Assembly: GCF_014205055.1 (NCBI RefSeq)
Contig: NZ_JACHMS010000001.1
Span: forward strand, 7,778,501 to 7,842,500
Direction: 5' to 3'
DNA length: 64,000 nucleotides
Source: Streptomyces luteogriseus
GTDB lineage: Bacteria; Actinomycetota; Actinomycetes; Streptomycetales; Streptomycetaceae
The notes beneath the pieces are model-generated. The model saw nothing but the letters and a program-made list of their open reading frames with translations. It did not search any database and had not been told where the DNA came from. A program made the position numbers and the translations under genes. Shown here piece by piece: positions 51,201 through 59,761 of this stretch (positions are counted from its first letter, which is position 1; every line of letters begins with the position of its first letter).

Positions 51201-53450
51201 TCAGCCGGCGGCCCGGAAGGTGCGCAGCCGCAGCGAGTTGCCGACCACGAAGACCGACGAGAAGGCCATCGCCGCCCCGGCGATCATCGGGGTGAGCAGG
51301 CCGGAAGCGGCCAGCGGCAGGGCCGCCACGTTGTAGGCGAAGGCCCAGAACAGGTTCGAGCGGATGGTGCCGAGTGTGCGGCGGGCGAGCCGGATGGCGT
51401 CCGCGGCGGCCCGCAGATCGCCGCGCACGAGGGTCAGGTCGCCGGCCTCGATCGCGGCGTCCGTGCCGGTGCCCATGGCCAGGCCCAGATCGGCCTGGGC
51501 GAGGGCCGCCGCGTCGTTGACACCGTCACCGACCATCGCCACCGACCGGCCCTCGGCCTGGAGCCGCTTGACGACGTCGACCTTGTCCTGCGGGAGCACC
51601 TCTGCGATGACCTCCTCGATGCCCACCTCGCGGGCGACGGACCGGGCCACCGCCTCGTTGTCACCGGTCAGCAGGATCGGCGCGAGGCCGAGGGCCCGCA
51701 GCCGTCCGACCGCCTCCGCACTGGTGTCCTTCACCGCGTCGGCCACCTCCAGCACCGCGCGCGCCTCGCCGTCCCACGCGACCGCGATGGCCGTGCGCCC
51801 GGCTTCCTCGGCCGCCGCCCTCGCCCCGGCCAGGCCCTCGGGAAGCCGCATGGCCCAGTCGGCCAGCAGCCGCTCCCGGCCGACGAGCACCGCGTGGCCC
51901 TCGACGACTCCCTGTACACCGAGCCCGGGAACATTGGCGAAGTCCTCGGGCGTCGGCAGCGCGCCCAGCTTCTCCAGCGCCCCGTCGGCGACGGCCCGGG
52001 CGATCGGGTGCTCGGAGGAGTGCTCCAGCGCCCCGGCCAGCCGCAGCACGTCGGCCTCGTCGGTGCCCTCGGCGGTGTGCACGGCGAGCAGCGTCATACG
52101 GCCGGTCGTGACGGTGCCGGTCTTGTCGAGGACGACGGTGTCGACCCGGCGCGTGGACTCCAGGACCTCCGGGCCCTTGATGAGGATGCCGAGCTGGGCA
52201 CCCCGTCCGGTGCCCACCATCAGCGCGGTCGGTGTCGCAAGCCCCAGGGCGCACGGGCAGGCGATGACGAGGACGGCGACCGCCGCGGTGAAGGCGGCCG
52301 TCAGCCCGGCGCCGTTGCCCAGCCAGAAGCCCAGCGTGCCGAGCGCCAGGGCGATCACCACCGGCACGAACACCGCGGAGATCCGGTCCGCGAGCCGCTG
52401 CGCGGCGGCCTTGCCGTTCTGAGCGTCCTCCACCAGCCGGGCCATCCGGGCGAGTTGTGTGTCCGCACCCACCCGGGTGGCCCGTACGACGAGCCGCCCG
52501 CCGACGTTGATCGTGGCGCCGGTGACGGGGTCGCCCCCGGCCACCTCCACCGGGACGGATTCGCCGGTGAGCATCGAGGCGTCGACGGCGGAGGACCCCT
52601 CTTCGACCGTCCCGTCCGTCGCGATCTTCTCGCCGGGCCGGACCAGGAAGCGGTCCCCGGCCTTCAACTCCGCGACCGGGAGGGTCTGTTCACGGCCGTC
52701 GGCCCGCAGCACGGTGACGTCCTTCGCGCCCAGTTCCAGCAGCGCCCGCAACGCCGCGCCCGCCTTGCGCTTGGCGCGGGCCTCGAAGTACCGCCCGGCA
52801 AGGATGAAGGCGGTCACGCCCGCGGCGGCCTCCAGGTAGATGTTCCCGGCGCCGTCCGTGCGCTCGATGGTCAGCTCGAAGGGGTGGGTCATGCCCGGTG
52901 TGCCCGCGGTGCCGAAGAACAGAGCCCACAGCGACCACAGGAAGGCGGCCGAGGTGCCCACCGAGATCAGGGTGTCCATGGTGGCCGCGCCGTGCCGCGC
53001 GTTGGTGAACGCCGCCTTGTGGAAGGGCCACGCCGCGTAGGTCACGACGGGCGCCGCCAGAGTGAGCGACAGCCACTGCCAGTACTCGAACTGCAGCGCC
53101 GGGACCATCGCCATGGCGACGACGGGAACCGACAGCACCACGGCCGTGATCAACCGCTCGCGCAGCGGCCGCAGTTCGTCGGCCTCCTCGGCCGGGCCGG
53201 TCTGCTGGTCCGAGGGAGCGGGCTCCTGTGCGGTGTACCCGGTGGCCTCGACGGTGGCGATGAGATCACCGACGGACACGTCGCCGGAGTGGCTGACCCT
53301 GGCCTTCTCGGTGGCGTAGTTGACGGTGGCGGTGACCCCGTCCATGCGGTTGAGCTTCTTCTCGATGCGCGCGGCGCAGGAGGCGCAGGTCATGCCGCCG
53401 ATGGCGAGCTCCACCTCGGCGTCGGCGCCGGTCGGCGTACCGGTGCTCAT
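51201..53450 (-). CDS. copA: Copper-exporting P-type ATPase CopA
   Basis: The product is 749 residues. An N-terminal heavy-metal domain has GGMTCASC (C22 and C25). Eight membrane helices and the P1B-ATPase motifs are present: TGESVPV, the ion-site CPCALGLATPTALMVGTG, the phosphorylation site DKTGT, HP-motif SSEHPIARAV and GDGVNDAAALAQADLG. CPC is diagnostic for Cu(I) transport. It pumps copper from cytoplasm to outside using ATP. It starts 3 bp after the copZ stop and is transcribed from the CsoR-controlled promoter upstream of copZ. Confidence 0.97.
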   Translation of the reverse strand: MSTGTPTGADAEVELAIGGMTCASCAARIEKKLNRMDGVTATVNYATEKARVSHSGDVSVGDLIATVEATGYTAQEPAPSDQQTGPAEEADELRPLRERLITAVVLSVPVVAMAMVPALQFEYWQWLSLTLAAPVVTYAAWPFHKAAFTNARHGAATMDTLISVGTSAAFLWSLWALFFGTAGTPGMTHPFELTIERTDGAGNIYLEAAAGVTAFILAGRYFEARAKRKAGAALRALLELGAKDVTVLRADGREQTLPVAELKAGDRFLVRPGEKIATDGTVEEGSSAVDASMLTGESVPVEVAGGDPVTGATINVGGRLVVRATRVGADTQLARMARLVEDAQNGKAAAQRLADRISAVFVPVVIALALGTLGFWLGNGAGLTAAFTAAVAVLVIACPCALGLATPTALMVGTGRGAQLGILIKGPEVLESTRRVDTVVLDKTGTVTTGRMTLLAVHTAEGTDEADVLRLAGALEHSSEHPIARAVADGALEKLGALPTPEDFANVPGLGVQGVVEGHAVLVGRERLLADWAMRLPEGLAGARAAAEEAGRTAIAVAWDGEARAVLEVADAVKDTSAEAVGRLRALGLAPILLTGDNEAVARSVAREVGIEEVIAEVLPQDKVDVVKRLQAEGRSVAMVGDGVNDAAALAQADLGLAMGTGTDAAIEAGDLTLVRGDLRAAADAIRLARRTLGTIRSNLFWAFAYNVAALPLAASGLLTPMIAGAAMAFSSVFVVGNSLRLRTFRAAG

Positions 53451-53453
53451 GGC

Positions 53454-53666
53454 TCAGGCCCTCCCGGTCAGCTCGTAGCCGGCCTCGTCGACGACCTCCG
53501 CGATCGCGGCGTCGTCGGGCTCCGCGGCACTGGTGACGGTGACATGGCCGCTGCCGAGGTCGACCTCGACACCGCTGACGCCGGGCAGCTCGCCGATGAC
53601 CTTGGTCAGCGTGGCCTTGCAGTGGCCGCAGGACATTCCGGCAACGGCGTAGGTGGTGGCGGGCAT
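53454..53666 (-). CDS. copZ: Copper chaperone CopZ
   Basis: The product is 70 residues with the heavy-metal-associated fold and the Cu(I) site GMSCGHC (C13 and C16). The acidic surface and length match CopZ/Atx1 chaperones that pass Cu(I) to CopA or to the CsoR repressor. It is the first gene of the copZ-copA operon. The upstream region holds a good promoter whose spacer is a CsoR-type palindrome. Confidence 0.95.
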   Translation of the reverse strand: MPATTYAVAGMSCGHCKATLTKVIGELPGVSGVEVDLGSGHVTVTSAAEPDDAAIAEVVDEAGYELTGRA

Positions 53667-53738
53667 CGGGTGCCTCCTCGAGGGACGGTTCAGCAGATGG
53701 GGTGAATACGGGGCGGGGGTATCCCCGCGCCGACTTCA

Positions 53739-53767
53739 GGTATACCCCTCAGGGGTATACGATGCAA
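53739..53767 (-). promoter_or_regulatory. copZ-copA promoter with CsoR operator in the spacer
   Basis: On the minus strand TTGCAT (53762-53767) and TATACC (53739-53744) are 17 bp apart. The perfect palindrome with core TATACCCCTCAGGGGTATA (dyad 53740-53760) fills the spacer and the -10 box. This matches the CsoR operator pattern of Streptomyces, where Cu(I) releases the repressor. Confidence 0.88.
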
Positions 53768-53780
53768 GCGCCGAAACAAC

Positions 53781-53808
53781 TTGACTCGATACCCCCTAGG
53801 GGTATGGT
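53781..53808 (+). promoter_or_regulatory. Promoter of the secreted copper-associated gene with CsoR operator in the spacer
   Basis: TTGACT (53781-53786) and TATGGT (53803-53808) are 16 bp apart. ATACCCCCTAGGGGTAT (53789-53805) occupies the spacer and overlaps the -10 box. It is the second CsoR-type site in the 200-bp divergent region. Confidence 0.87.
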
Positions 53809-53867
53809 GAAGTGCATGGAAGCCCCGCAATCGAGCGGGAGGCCCGCTATCCGAAGGAGCCACGGCC

Positions 53868-54827
53868 ATGAACAACGGACTGAGGATCACCACCTTCGCC
53901 GCCGCCCTGGCAGCGACCTTCGGCGCGGCCTACGGCGTCGGACAGGGCATCGACCCCGTCGTCGCCGACAGCCCTCCGAAGCACCGGGACGAGCACACCA
54001 GGCCCGCACCCGAGCAGGCGGAGGGCGACGGCCACGGCGGACACGACACACCCCCCGCCGGCGGGCTGCAGATCTCCGAGGGCGGCTACACACTCGACCT
54101 CGACACCCCGCGCGTCACCGCCGGCAAGCAGGCCGACCTGCGCTTCACCGTCCGGGACGCCGGAGGCCGAGCGGTCACCGCCTACCAGCGCGAGCACGAC
54201 AAGGAACTGCACCTCATCGTCGCCTCACGCGACCTGGTCACCTACCGCCACCTGCACCCCACCCGCGCCGCCGACGGCACCTGGAGCACCCCCGTGGACC
54301 TGCCCCGCGCGGGCGGCTACCGCGTCTTCGCCGACTTCACCCCGGCCGGGAAGGACGCCGAGAACCTCACCCTCGGCGCGGACCTCGCCGCATCCGGCCC
54401 GTACCGGGCCCGGCCCCTGCCGCCCGCGAGCACCACGGCCCGGATCGACGGCTACGAGGTGAAGCTGTCCGGCGCCCCGCAGCCGGGCAAGGCGAGCGAG
54501 CTGAAACTGAAGGTCTCCCGCGACGGCAAGCCCGTCACCGACCTCCAGCCCTACCTCGGCGCGTACGGCCACCTGGTCGCCCTGCGCTCCGGCGACCTCG
54601 CCTACCTGCACGTCCACCCGAACGGCGAACCCGGTGACGGCACGACCAGGCCCGGACCGGACATCTCGTTCACGGCCACCGCACCCAGTGCCGGTGCCTA
54701 CCGCCTGTTCCTCGACTTCAAGCACGAGGGCGAGGTCCACACGGCGGCGTTCACCGTCCGTGCCGGGGGAGCGGCGGCCGGCTCCGGTACCCCCGAAGGG
54801 CATGTGGAGGACGGCCACGGGCACTGA
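53868..54827 (+). CDS. Secreted His-rich copper-associated protein (CsoR regulon)
   Basis: The product is 319 residues from the ATG at 53868 (AAGGAG 8 bases upstream). A signal peptide or anchor (about 5-25) precedes a His-rich segment (EGDGHGGHDTPP). Two related beta-sandwich halves each hold a histidine pair: LHLIVASRDLVTYRHLHPTR and YGHLVALRSGDLAYLHVHPN. The C-terminus is EGHVEDGHGH. These are credible copper sites outside the membrane. The gene is transcribed from its own CsoR-type promoter, divergent from copZ-copA. In S. coelicolor a similar gene lies at the same place next to copZA. I read it as an extracytoplasmic copper-binding protein; its exact role is not established. Confidence 0.82.
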   Translation: MNNGLRITTFAAALAATFGAAYGVGQGIDPVVADSPPKHRDEHTRPAPEQAEGDGHGGHDTPPAGGLQISEGGYTLDLDTPRVTAGKQADLRFTVRDAGGRAVTAYQREHDKELHLIVASRDLVTYRHLHPTRAADGTWSTPVDLPRAGGYRVFADFTPAGKDAENLTLGADLAASGPYRARPLPPASTTARIDGYEVKLSGAPQPGKASELKLKVSRDGKPVTDLQPYLGAYGHLVALRSGDLAYLHVHPNGEPGDGTTRPGPDISFTATAPSAGAYRLFLDFKHEGEVHTAAFTVRAGGAAAGSGTPEGHVEDGHGH

Positions 54828-54830
54828 CCG

Positions 54831-56666
54831 TCAGCCGAGCGCCCGGTCCAGGTTGAAGGCCGCGCTGATCAGCGCCAGGTGCGTGAACGCCTGGGGGAAG
54901 TTGCCCTGCTGCTCCCCGGTGTGGCTGATCTCCTCGGCGTAGAGACCGAGGTGGTTGGCGTAGGTCAGCATCTTCTCGAAGGCCAGGCGCGCCTCGTCGA
55001 CGCGGCCCGCGTGCACCATGGCCTCGACGTACCAGAACGAGCAGATGGAGAACGTGCCCTCGTCGCCGCGCAGCCCGTCAGGGCTGGAGCGGGGGTCGTA
55101 GCGGTAGACCAGCGAGTCGGACACCAGCTCCTCGGTGAGCACGTCCAGCGTCGACAGCCACTTCGGATCGGTGGGGGCGATGAACTTCGTCAGCGGCATC
55201 ATCAGCACGGCGGCGTCCAGTACGTCCCCGTCCTCGTGCTGGACGAAGGCCCCGCGCTCCTCGGACCAGCCCCGGCTCATGATCCGCCGGTAGATCGTGT
55301 CGCGGCACTCCCGCCAGCGCGGCAGGTCGGCGGGCAGGCCGCGCCGGTTGGCCATCCGGATGGCCCGCTCGATCGCCACCCAGCACATCAGCCGTGAGTA
55401 CAGGAAGTTCCTGCGCCCGCCCCGCGTCTCCCAGATGCCCTCGTCGGGCTGGTCCCAGTGTGCGCACACCCAGTCCACCAGTGCGCACACGTCGTCCCAC
55501 TGGCCGCTGGAGATGGGCTTGGCCCACTTGTCGTAGAGGTAGATGGAGTCGATCAGCGCGCCGTAGATGTCGAGCTGGAGCTGGTCGGCCGCCGCGTTGC
55601 CGACCCGTACCGGCGCCGATCCGTGGTGGCCCTCCAGATGGTCGAGGGTGCGTTCGGGCAGCTCGGTGCGGCCGTCGATGCCGTACATGATCTGCAGCGG
55701 GCCGGAGACCTTGCCGTCGCCCGGGCTGATGTGCCGGGTCACGAAGTCCATGAACGCCTCGGCCTCGCCGGTGAAGCCCAGTCGCAGCAGGGCGTAGACG
55801 CAGAACGCCGCGTCGCGCACCCACACGTACCGGTAGTCCCAGTTGCGCTCGCCGCCGAGTTCCTCGGGCAGGCTCGTCGTCGGCGCGGCGACGATCGCCC
55901 CGGTCGGCGCATAGGTGAGCAGCTTCAGCGTCAGGGCCGAGCGGTGCACCATCTCCCGCCAGCGGCCCTTGTACCGGGAGGCCGACAGCCAGCGCCTCCA
56001 GTACGCCACCGTCGCCGCGAACTGCTCCTCGGCCTCGGTGTGCGCACACCGGCGGGGCGTCACATCGCCGCCGACCTTGTCCAGCGCGAAGACCGCCGTC
56101 TCGCCCTCGGAGAGTTTGAAGTCGCCGTGTACGTCGGCTCCGTCGGCCTCCAGCGGCACGGTCGCGGTCAGCGCCAGCGCGATCCCCGTCGCCTCGAACA
56201 CCGCGGTGTCGCCGGTGAGCCGGACGGTGTGCGGCAGGGAGCCGTAGTCGAACCGGGGCGCCACGCGCGTACGGAACGGGATGGAGCCGCGTACGCACAC
56301 CACCCGCCGGATCAGCCGGTGCCGCTCGGCCTCGGCCGGCCCGCCGCCGACCGGCATGAAGTCCTGCACCTCGCCGACCCCGTCCTCGGTGAAGAACCGC
56401 GTGATCAGCACGTTGGTGTCGGGGAAGTAGAACTGCTTGGTCCGCGCCGGCACCGTCGCCGCCAGTTCGAAACAGCCGCCGCGCTCCGCGTCCAGGATCG
56501 AGGCGAACACACTTGGCGCGTCGAAGGCCGGACAGCAGTACCAGTCGATGGTGCCGTCGGTCCCGACCAGGGCCACACTGCGCAGATCGCCGATCAGCCC
56601 GTGCTCGGCGATTGGCACATAGCGCCGGCCGCCCGGCACGCCCCGGTCCTGTGCGGCTTCGCCCAT
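54831..56666 (-). CDS. GH15-family glucoamylase/trehalase-like enzyme
   Basis: The product is 611 residues from the ATG at 56666 (AGGGAGG upstream); the frame runs on through repeats that are not coding. The N-terminal beta-domain starts YVPIAEHGLIGDLRSVALVG and TIDWYCCPAFDAPSVFASIL. The (alpha/alpha)6 barrel has RNWDYRYVWVRDAAFCVYAL, the acid-region DEGIWETRGGRRNFLYSRLM and the late EISHTGEQQGNFPQAFTHLA, where glutamates E in GIWE and in YAEEISH are the likely catalytic pair. There is no signal peptide, so it acts inside the cell. Related actinobacterial proteins include trehalases and glucoamylase-like enzymes. It converges on the copper-associated gene with 3 bp between. Confidence 0.9.
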   Translation of the reverse strand: MGEAAQDRGVPGGRRYVPIAEHGLIGDLRSVALVGTDGTIDWYCCPAFDAPSVFASILDAERGGCFELAATVPARTKQFYFPDTNVLITRFFTEDGVGEVQDFMPVGGGPAEAERHRLIRRVVCVRGSIPFRTRVAPRFDYGSLPHTVRLTGDTAVFEATGIALALTATVPLEADGADVHGDFKLSEGETAVFALDKVGGDVTPRRCAHTEAEEQFAATVAYWRRWLSASRYKGRWREMVHRSALTLKLLTYAPTGAIVAAPTTSLPEELGGERNWDYRYVWVRDAAFCVYALLRLGFTGEAEAFMDFVTRHISPGDGKVSGPLQIMYGIDGRTELPERTLDHLEGHHGSAPVRVGNAAADQLQLDIYGALIDSIYLYDKWAKPISSGQWDDVCALVDWVCAHWDQPDEGIWETRGGRRNFLYSRLMCWVAIERAIRMANRRGLPADLPRWRECRDTIYRRIMSRGWSEERGAFVQHEDGDVLDAAVLMMPLTKFIAPTDPKWLSTLDVLTEELVSDSLVYRYDPRSSPDGLRGDEGTFSICSFWYVEAMVHAGRVDEARLAFEKMLTYANHLGLYAEEISHTGEQQGNFPQAFTHLALISAAFNLDRALG

Positions 56667-56857
56667 GACGGCCTCCCTGCCCGGTAGGCGCCTCAGCCCC
56701 AGCCTAGAACCGGCGACGGACGTCCGCTGTCGGACAGCCACCGTCGGACTGTCGCTGCCCCCGTCCGTCGGTGGACCCCCGCTGGCGCGCTGCCGTGTCG
56801 GGACCGTCGCTGCGGCACGGGTCGCCGTCGGACCGTCGCGGCCACGCCGCCGTTGTC

Positions 56858-56949
56858 GCGGACCACCGGCGCCGCGGACCACCGGACTACCGGCGCCGCG
56901 GACCACCGGACTACCGGCGCCGCGGACCACCGGACTACCGGCGCCGCGG
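56858..56949. repeat. 24-bp minisatellite upstream of the GH15 gene
   Basis: The unit GCGGACCACCGGACTACCGG plus CGCC occurs three times from 56874 with exact 24-bp period, preceded by a 16-bp shortened copy at 56858. It lies in the 443-bp gap between the GH15 start and the DeoR gene end. No gene is seen in this gap. Confidence 0.85.
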
Positions 56950-56954
56950 GCCGC

Positions 56955-57105
56955 CGCCAGCGCGTCGCTGTCAGACCGTCGCCGTCATGCCGTCCCCGCC
57001 AGCGCGTCGCTGTCAGACCGTCGCCGTCATGCCGTCCCCGCCAGCGCGTCGCTGTCAGACCGTCGCCGTCAAGCCGCCCCCGGCAACCGTCGCCGTCAAG
57101 CCGAC
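56955..57105. repeat. 42-bp minisatellite next to the 24-bp array
   Basis: Three copies start at 56955, 56997 and 57039 with CGCCAGCGCGTCGCTGTCAG and an exact 42-bp period; copies 1 and 2 are identical and copy 3 drifts near its end. A partial fourth copy (GTCGCCGTCAAGCCG) reaches 57105, just before the DeoR stop. Confidence 0.85.
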
Positions 57106-57109
57106 ACCC

Positions 57110-57889
57110 TCAGGCCGTGATCACCCGCAGCCCGGCGTCCTCGAAGCGCCGCACCATCTCCGCGCCGACCGCCGTGTCCGTGACCAGCGTGTCCACCGCC
57201 TCGGCCGCGCAGATCCGGGCGAACGCCCGCTGCCCGAGCTTGCTGGAGTCCGCGGCCACCACCACCCGTTCCGCCCGCTCGCACAGCAGCCGGTTGATGG
57301 CGGCCTCCGCCTCGTCGTGCGCCGCGGCGCCGTGCGTCACGTCGAAGGCGACCACGCCGAGCACCGCCACATCGACCGTGATCTGCCCGAGCACCCCGTC
57401 CGCGAGCGGCCCCACCAGCTCGTACGACTGGGGCCGGGCCACTCCGCCGGTCAGCACGATCTTGAACTGGGGCCGCACGACCAGCTCACCCGCGATGTTC
57501 AGCGCGTTCGTCACCACGGTCAGCGCGGGCGACCCGGACGCCAGATCCCCGCGCACGGCCAGGGCCCGGGCCACCTCGGTCGTGGTGGTGCCCCCGGTCA
57601 GCCCGACCGCCTCGCCCGGCGCGACCAGATCGGCCACCGCCTTGGCGATGCGCTGCTTCTCGGAGGCGCGGCGGGCCGTCTTGTAGCGCAGCGGCAGCTC
57701 GTACGACACGCCGTGCACGACCGCCCCGCCCCGGGTGCGCACGAGCATCTGCTGCTCGGCGAGTCCGTCGAAGTCACGGCGGATCGTCGCCGCCGACACT
57801 CCGAGCTCCGCCGCCGCGTCCTCGACGTCCAGCCGGCCGCGCTCCACGAGCAGTTCCAGCAGCGCTTTCCAGCGGGCGTCGCGCGACAT
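57110..57889 (-). CDS. DeoR-family transcriptional regulator
   Basis: The product is 259 residues from the ATG at 57889 (GGAGG 5 bases upstream). The N-terminal helix-turn-helix is RWKALLELLVERGRLDVEDA and AAELGVSAATIRRDFDGLAE (about 6-46). The sugar-phosphate-sensing DeoRC domain follows with LTGGTTTTEVARAL, VVTNALNIAGEL, IVLTGGVARPQSYELVGPLA and VVVAADSSKLGQRAF. It is divergent from the SIS-domain sugar isomerase and class II aldolase genes. In this arrangement (as in AgaR, GatR) it most likely represses them until a sugar phosphate builds up. Confidence 0.93.
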   Translation of the reverse strand: MSRDARWKALLELLVERGRLDVEDAAAELGVSAATIRRDFDGLAEQQMLVRTRGGAVVHGVSYELPLRYKTARRASEKQRIAKAVADLVAPGEAVGLTGGTTTTEVARALAVRGDLASGSPALTVVTNALNIAGELVVRPQFKIVLTGGVARPQSYELVGPLADGVLGQITVDVAVLGVVAFDVTHGAAAHDEAEAAINRLLCERAERVVVAADSSKLGQRAFARICAAEAVDTLVTDTAVGAEMVRRFEDAGLRVITA

Positions 57890-57947
57890 CCGCACCTCCA
57901 CGTATCGATCTCCGGCGACCTTAGCGCACCCGATCCTGCCCGAATGC

Positions 57948-57977
57948 TTGATGTTGCTCGAAAGCTGGCGATATCTT
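57948..57977 (+). promoter_or_regulatory. Promoter of the SIS/aldolase operon
   Basis: TTGATG (57948-57953) and TATCTT (57972-57977) are 18 bp apart, 30 bp before the SIS gene start. The spacer and flanks (GTTGCTCGAAAGC) may contain the DeoR site, but no clean repeat was found. Confidence 0.5.
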
Positions 57978-58006
57978 GCAGAAACAATCAGAACGGAGGG
58001 TGCGGT

Positions 58007-58888
58007 ATGACGCATGTCGAGGACGAGCTGACCAGCCAGCCCGAGTGCTGGGCGCGCGCCGCGTCGGAGGCGCCCCGGTTCGTCAAGGTGCTGCCGGCGC
58101 CGGGGGAGCGGGTCGCGATCGTCGGCTGCGGCACCTCGTACTTCATGGCGCAGGCCGCCGCCGCCCTGCGCGAGGGCGCGGGCCAGGGCGAGACCGACGC
58201 CTTCGCCGCCTCGGAGTTCCCCCACGGCCGCCGCTACGACCGGGTCGTCGCCCTCACCCGCTCCGGCACCACCACCGAAGTCCTGGACCTGCTGGGCCGC
58301 TTGAAGGGCGGCACCCCGACCACCGCGATCACCGCCGACCCGGACACGCCCGTCAGGGCGGCCGCCGACGCCCTCGCCGTCCTGGACTTCGCGGACGAAC
58401 GCTCCGTCGTCCAGACCCGGTTCGCGACCACCGCCCTCACCTTCCTCCGCGCCCACCTCGGCCTCCACCCCGACACCGCCGTCACCGACGCGCGCACCGC
58501 CCTGGCCGAGCCGCTGCCCGAAGGCATCGTGGAGTGCGGGCAGTTCACCTTCCTGGGGCGCGGCTGGACCGTCGGACTGGCCAACGAGGCCGGGCTGAAG
58601 ATGCGCGAGGCCGCCCTGGCCTGGGCGGAGGCCTACCCCGCGATGGAGTACCGGCACGGCCCCGTCAGTATCAGCACCCAGGGCACGGCCACCTGGATGC
58701 TGGGCGATGCACCGGCCGGGCTCGCCGAACAGGTGCGCGGCACCGGTGCGTTGTGGATCACCGGGGCACTGGACCCGCTCGCCGAACTCGTCCGCGTCCA
58801 CCGGCTCGCGGTCGCCCTCGCCGCTTCCCGCGGGCTGGACCCCGACACCCCGCGCCATCTGACGCGCTCGGTGATCCTCGAACCCTGA
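58007..58888 (+). CDS. SIS-domain sugar-phosphate isomerase/deaminase (AgaS-like)
   Basis: The product is 293 residues from the ATG at 58007 (GGAGGG upstream). Two SIS domains are seen: GERVAIVGCGTSYFMAQAAA with YDRVVALTRSGTTTEVLDLL (about 33-110), and CGQFTFLGRGWTVGLANEAG with MREAALAWAEAYPAMEYRHG (about 170-215). The layout matches GlmS-C-like and AgaS/FrlB proteins, which isomerise, deaminate or deglycate 6-phosphosugars. With a class II aldolase as the next gene, AgaS of the N-acetylgalactosamine to tagatose-6-phosphate route is the best match. The matching deacetylase, kinase and transporter are not here. Confidence 0.85.
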   Translation: MTHVEDELTSQPECWARAASEAPRFVKVLPAPGERVAIVGCGTSYFMAQAAAALREGAGQGETDAFAASEFPHGRRYDRVVALTRSGTTTEVLDLLGRLKGGTPTTAITADPDTPVRAAADALAVLDFADERSVVQTRFATTALTFLRAHLGLHPDTAVTDARTALAEPLPEGIVECGQFTFLGRGWTVGLANEAGLKMREAALAWAEAYPAMEYRHGPVSISTQGTATWMLGDAPAGLAEQVRGTGALWITGALDPLAELVRVHRLAVALAASRGLDPDTPRHLTRSVILEP

Positions 58889-58900
58889 CCTGGAGACCTC

Positions 58901-59761
58901 GTGCCCCTCACCACCACCGGCGAACTCGTCACCTCCGCCGCAGCCGCCCGCTCGGCCGTCGCCTCCTTCAACGTCATCACCCTGGAGCACGTCGAGGCCG
59001 TCATCGCGGGCGCCGAGTCGGCGGGTGCCCCCGTCGTCCTCCAAGTCAGCGAGAACGCGGTCAAGTTCCGCGGCGGGCAGCTCCTTCCGCTGGCCCGCGC
59101 CGCCGTCGTCGCCGCCGAACACGCCGCCGTTCCGGTCGCGTTGCACCTCGACCATGTGCAGAGCGACGCCCTGCTGCACCAGGCCGCGGACGCCGGCTTC
59201 AGTTCGGTCATGTACGACGCGGCCCGGCTGCCCTACGCGGAGAACCTCTCCGCGACCCGGACGGCGGTCAGCTGGGCACACGCCCAAGGGCTCTGGATCG
59301 AGGCCGAGTTGGGCCAGATCGGCGGCAAGAACGGCAGACCCCCGCTGGACGCGCACGCCCCCGGCGCCCGCACCGACCCCGACGAAGCACGCGTCTTCGT
59401 CGCCGACTCGGGCGTGGACGCCCTGGCCGTCGCCATCGGCAGCTCCCACGCCATGACCACCCGCACGGCGACCCTCGACCACGCCCTGCTCAAGCGCCTG
59501 TCGGCCGCACTGGACGTCCCGCTCGTCCTGCACGGCTCCTCCGGTCTCCCGGACGACGAACTCACGGCGGCGATCGCGGGCGGCATCACCAAGGTCAACA
59601 TCGGTACGGCCCTGAACATCGCGCTGACCGGTGCGATCCGGGAGTTCCTCGCCGAGCGGCCCGAGGCGGTCGACCCGCGCAGCTACCTGACCCTCGCGCG
59701 GCAGGCGATGACACGGGCGGTGGCGAGGACCCTCCGGACCCTCGGCGCCGCTACCGCTTGA
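58901..59761 (+). CDS. Class II aldolase (fructose/tagatose-bisphosphate type)
   Basis: The product is 286 residues from the GTG at 58901 (TGGAGA upstream), 12 bp after the SIS gene. Catalytic and zinc residues are in place: D84 and H85 in ALHLDHVQSD, E136 in WIEAELGQIGGKN, H183 in AIGSSHAM and H211 in VLHGSSGL. NIGTALNIALT near the C-terminus is the phosphate-binding region. It cleaves a ketose bisphosphate to triose phosphates. Its pairing with AgaS and a DeoR regulator suggests tagatose-1,6-bisphosphate (KbaY/GatY) rather than glycolysis. Its end overlaps the convergent rlmG gene by 11 bp. Confidence 0.9.
   Translation: MPLTTTGELVTSAAAARSAVASFNVITLEHVEAVIAGAESAGAPVVLQVSENAVKFRGGQLLPLARAAVVAAEHAAVPVALHLDHVQSDALLHQAADAGFSSVMYDAARLPYAENLSATRTAVSWAHAQGLWIEAELGQIGGKNGRPPLDAHAPGARTDPDEARVFVADSGVDALAVAIGSSHAMTTRTATLDHALLKRLSAALDVPLVLHGSSGLPDDELTAAIAGGITKVNIGTALNIALTGAIREFLAERPEAVDPRSYLTLARQAMTRAVARTLRTLGAATA

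Noticed and set aside
51894..53705. Plus-strand open frame antisense to copA and copZ
   Set aside because: No recognisable protein; copA and copZ motifs on the other strand are complete.
56955..57105. Possible CRISPR array
   Set aside because: Units are directly tandem without unique spacers, and no cas genes are present.
56853..57686. Frame encoding repeated RTTGAADH and QRVAVRPSPSCRPR peptides
   Set aside because: The repeats come from the two minisatellites, and the frame runs antisense through the DeoR gene. No start signal.
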